A stretch of 6,440 bases of DNA. It comes from an uncultured Pyrinomonas sp. GTDB lineage: Bacteria; Acidobacteriota; Blastocatellia; Pyrinomonadales; Pyrinomonadaceae. Shown piece by piece: positions 4,910 to 6,440 of this stretch. The stretch's first letter is position 1, and each line of letters opens with the position of its first letter. The notes beneath the pieces are model-generated. The model was not told where the DNA came from. It worked only from the letters and a program-made list of their open reading frames with translations, and made no database searches. The stretch spans positions 1 through 6,440 of the forward strand of contig CAKZOF010000073.1 of the NCBI GenBank assembly GCA_937135995.1, written 5' to 3'. The position numbers and the translations under genes were made by a program.

Positions 4910-5832
4910 GGTTCGCTGACCTTGGAGATGAAAATCTCGCGCAGGCTCGGTTCGATCTGCTCGAACTTGGTCACCACTGCGCCCGACTGGACCAAACGGC
5001 GCAGCAACTCTTGTGGGCTGGCACCTTCCTGAAGGACGACTTCGAGATGTTCGTTGCGCCGAGCGACGCGCGCCACCAACTCTGCATCATCCAGCACGCG
5101 CTCGGCACCCTCGGCGCGCAAGGCGACGGCATTGCGTCGAAAAGCGCGTTTGATCTCGCGCAACTCGCCGTCGAGGACCTTGCGCGCACGATTGATCAAG
5201 CAGATGTCGTCGCAGAGCCACTCGGCTTGTTCGAGAAGATGCGTCGAGAAGATGATCGCGCGCCCTTTGCCTTTGAATTCGAGGATGATCTCTTTGAGGA
5301 GTTCAGCGTTGACCGGATCGAGACCGGCGAAGACTTCGTCAAGGATGATCAATTCTGGTTCGTGCATGATGGTAGCGATGAACTGCACCTTCTGCTGCAT
5401 CCCCTTGGAGAGCTCGTCCGTCTTGCGCTCCTTCCACTCGGCGAGGTTCAATCTTTCAAGCCACGCATCAGCGGCGCGTTCGGCCTCTTTGCGCTCCATG
5501 CCCTTGAGTTCGCCGAGAAAACGAAGCTGCTCGCCGACGCGCATCTTCTTGTAAAGGCCGCGCTCTTCGGGTAGATATCCGAGTCGGTTCTGCAAGCGCA
5601 ACCCCATTCTTTGTCCGCGAAAAAGGATTGTGCCTTCGTCCGGCACCGTGATGTTGACGATCATACGTATGGTCGTCGTCTTTCCGGCGCCGTTCGGCCC
5701 GAGAAGCCCGAAGACGCGCCCAGCACGCACGACCAAGTTCAAACGGTCCACCGCCGTGAAGTCGTTGAACCTTTTAGTCACGCTGTCCAACACAAGGATG
5801 GCCTCGCCATCCGCCGACGCAACCGGTCTCAT
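4906..5832 (-). CDS. ABC transporter ATP-binding protein (NatA-like)
   Basis: This is a 308-residue cytosolic ATPase that powers the neighbouring permease. Numbered from ATG 5832: Walker A GPNGAGKTT (45-53), YLPEERGLY in the Q-loop region (86-94), signature LSKGM (142-146), Walker B LIILDE (161-166), D-loop GLDP (170-173) and switch His198 (STHLL). The last 90 or so residues form the C-terminal extension typical of NatA-type subunits. The Q-loop position reads Glu rather than Gln, as I recall is common in this subfamily. A GTG at 5850 would add six residues (MGEEKR) and begins 3 bp after the serA stop codon; ATG 5832 is preferred as the standard codon with AAGAG 6 nt upstream, but either is possible. 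The tight spacing to serA and the ATGA overlap with the permease indicate one operon. Confidence 0.93.
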   Translation of the reverse strand: MRPVASADGEAILVLDSVTKRFNDFTAVDRLNLVVRAGRVFGLLGPNGAGKTTTIRMIVNITVPDEGTILFRGQRMGLRLQNRLGYLPEERGLYKKMRVGEQLRFLGELKGMERKEAERAADAWLERLNLAEWKERKTDELSKGMQQKVQFIATIMHEPELIILDEVFAGLDPVNAELLKEIILEFKGKGRAIIFSTHLLEQAEWLCDDICLINRARKVLDGELREIKRAFRRNAVALRAEGAERVLDDAELVARVARRNEHLEVVLQEGASPQELLRRLVQSGAVVTKFEQIEPSLREIFISKVSEP

Positions 5833-5853
5833 CCTTTTCTCTTCACCCACTCC

Positions 5854-6440
5854 TCAACCTTGCAGCTCGATACGACAAACCGAGAGCACATCCTCTGCCG
5901 CGCGCAGCGCGTTCAACGTCTCTTCGTCGACCGGGCCATCCGTTTCGATGACGGCCATCGCCTCGCCACCCGGCGCGCGTCGCCCGAGATGGAAGCGACT
6001 GATGTTGATCCGCCGTTCGCCGAGCAACGTTCCGACTCTGCCAATGACGCCCGGCACGTCACGGTTACGGAGGACGAGCATGTGTCCGACGGGGACGACC
6101 TCGATGCGGAAGCCGTCGATCTCGGTTATTCGCCCTTCGTTGCGCGGCCCGAACAGATCGCCCGCGACCTGTTGCTCGCTGCGCTGCGTCGCGACCACGG
6201 CGCGCAGCGCCGGCGCGTCATCATCGGCGCTGTGACGCTGCGCGATCGTCACGGTGATACCGCGCTCCTCAGCGATCAGCAGCGCGTTGACGACGTTGAC
6301 GCGCGCGCTCATGTCGCGCAACAAACCGGCGAGAAAAGCGCGCGTGATCGGCGCAACGTCGAGCGCCGCCGCTTCGCCCGCGTACTCCAAGCGCACTTCG
6401 CGCACGGGTTCGCGCACCAGTTGTGCTTCGAAACGCCCGA
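5854..6440 (-). CDS. serA: D-3-phosphoglycerate dehydrogenase, C-terminal part (cut by right edge)
   Basis: SerA oxidises 3-phosphoglycerate to 3-phosphohydroxypyruvate with NAD+, the first step of serine synthesis. Only the last 194 codons are present, and the frame stays open to the window edge (GRFEAQLVREPVREVRLEY), so a GTG at 6417 is internal and not the start. What remains is the regulatory half of a long type-1 SerA: an allosteric substrate-binding (ASB) domain, with REVRLEYAGE near its start and LLIAEERGI in the middle, then an ACT domain over the last 75 or so residues. Hallmarks of the latter are LRNRDVPGVIGRVGTLLGE and INISRFHLGR, the classic SerA serine-binding region. The dehydrogenase domains lie off-window. 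The stop codon is followed within 3-21 bp by the ABC ATPase start, suggesting co-transcription; no metabolic reason for that pairing is apparent. Confidence 0.93.
   Translation of the reverse strand, partial: GRFEAQLVREPVREVRLEYAGEAAALDVAPITRAFLAGLLRDMSARVNVVNALLIAEERGITVTIAQRHSADDDAPALRAVVATQRSEQQVAGDLFGPRNEGRITEIDGFRIEVVPVGHMLVLRNRDVPGVIGRVGTLLGERRINISRFHLGRRAPGGEAMAVIETDGPVDEETLNALRAAEDVLSVCRIELQG

Noticed and set aside
5574..5576. Loss of the Q-loop glutamine in the ABC ATPase (Glu instead of Gln)
   Set aside because: The surrounding YLPEERGLY motif is, from memory of the family, normal for NatA-type ATPases, so it is not evidence of an inactive enzyme.

Overview
The window is GC-rich bacterial chromosome with ordinary housekeeping genes on the minus strand and one gene on the plus strand. 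The methylerythritol-phosphate pathway gene (ispE), SerA, the NatAB-like exporter and a σ70-type promoter all point to a bacterium. The mix of genes, the long structured intergenic spaces and the secreted CAP and esterase proteins would fit Acidobacteriota (Blastocatellia), but that placement is an impression from style and not a proof. No plasmid, phage, transposase, CRISPR or rRNA/tRNA signature was seen.

Layout, right to left along the minus strand: the C-terminal part of D-3-phosphoglycerate dehydrogenase (serA, cut by the right edge). Close behind it are an ABC-2 exporter ATPase and its permease, which overlap by ATGA, so serA–ATPase–permease reads as one operon ending in a candidate terminator at 3511-3547. 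Next comes a CYTH/triphosphate-tunnel enzyme (2938-3480). It is followed by 256 bp of structured DNA with a good promoter that drives a secreted CAP-domain protein (2058-2681). On the plus strand, 495-1586 encodes an exported or anchored alpha/beta-hydrolase esterase that converges on the CAP gene. A hairpin with a T-run at 1588-1630, oriented against the CAP gene, separates them. At the left edge, 1-183 is the N-terminal end of ispE, divergent from the esterase.

No new multi-gene system is visible. The most unusual feature is a set of four spaced pairs of direct repeats about 29-34 nt long (start-to-start 36, 54, 75 and 66 bp). Each pair has its own sequence. Three lie in or at the edge of intergenic DNA and one lies in frame inside the CAP gene. 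One pair forms two adjacent hairpins upstream of ispE, one pair overlaps the stop codon of the CAP gene, and one pair has added a repeated peptide to the CAP linker. A GC-rich hairpin ending 3 nt before the ispE start codon is a second regulatory candidate.
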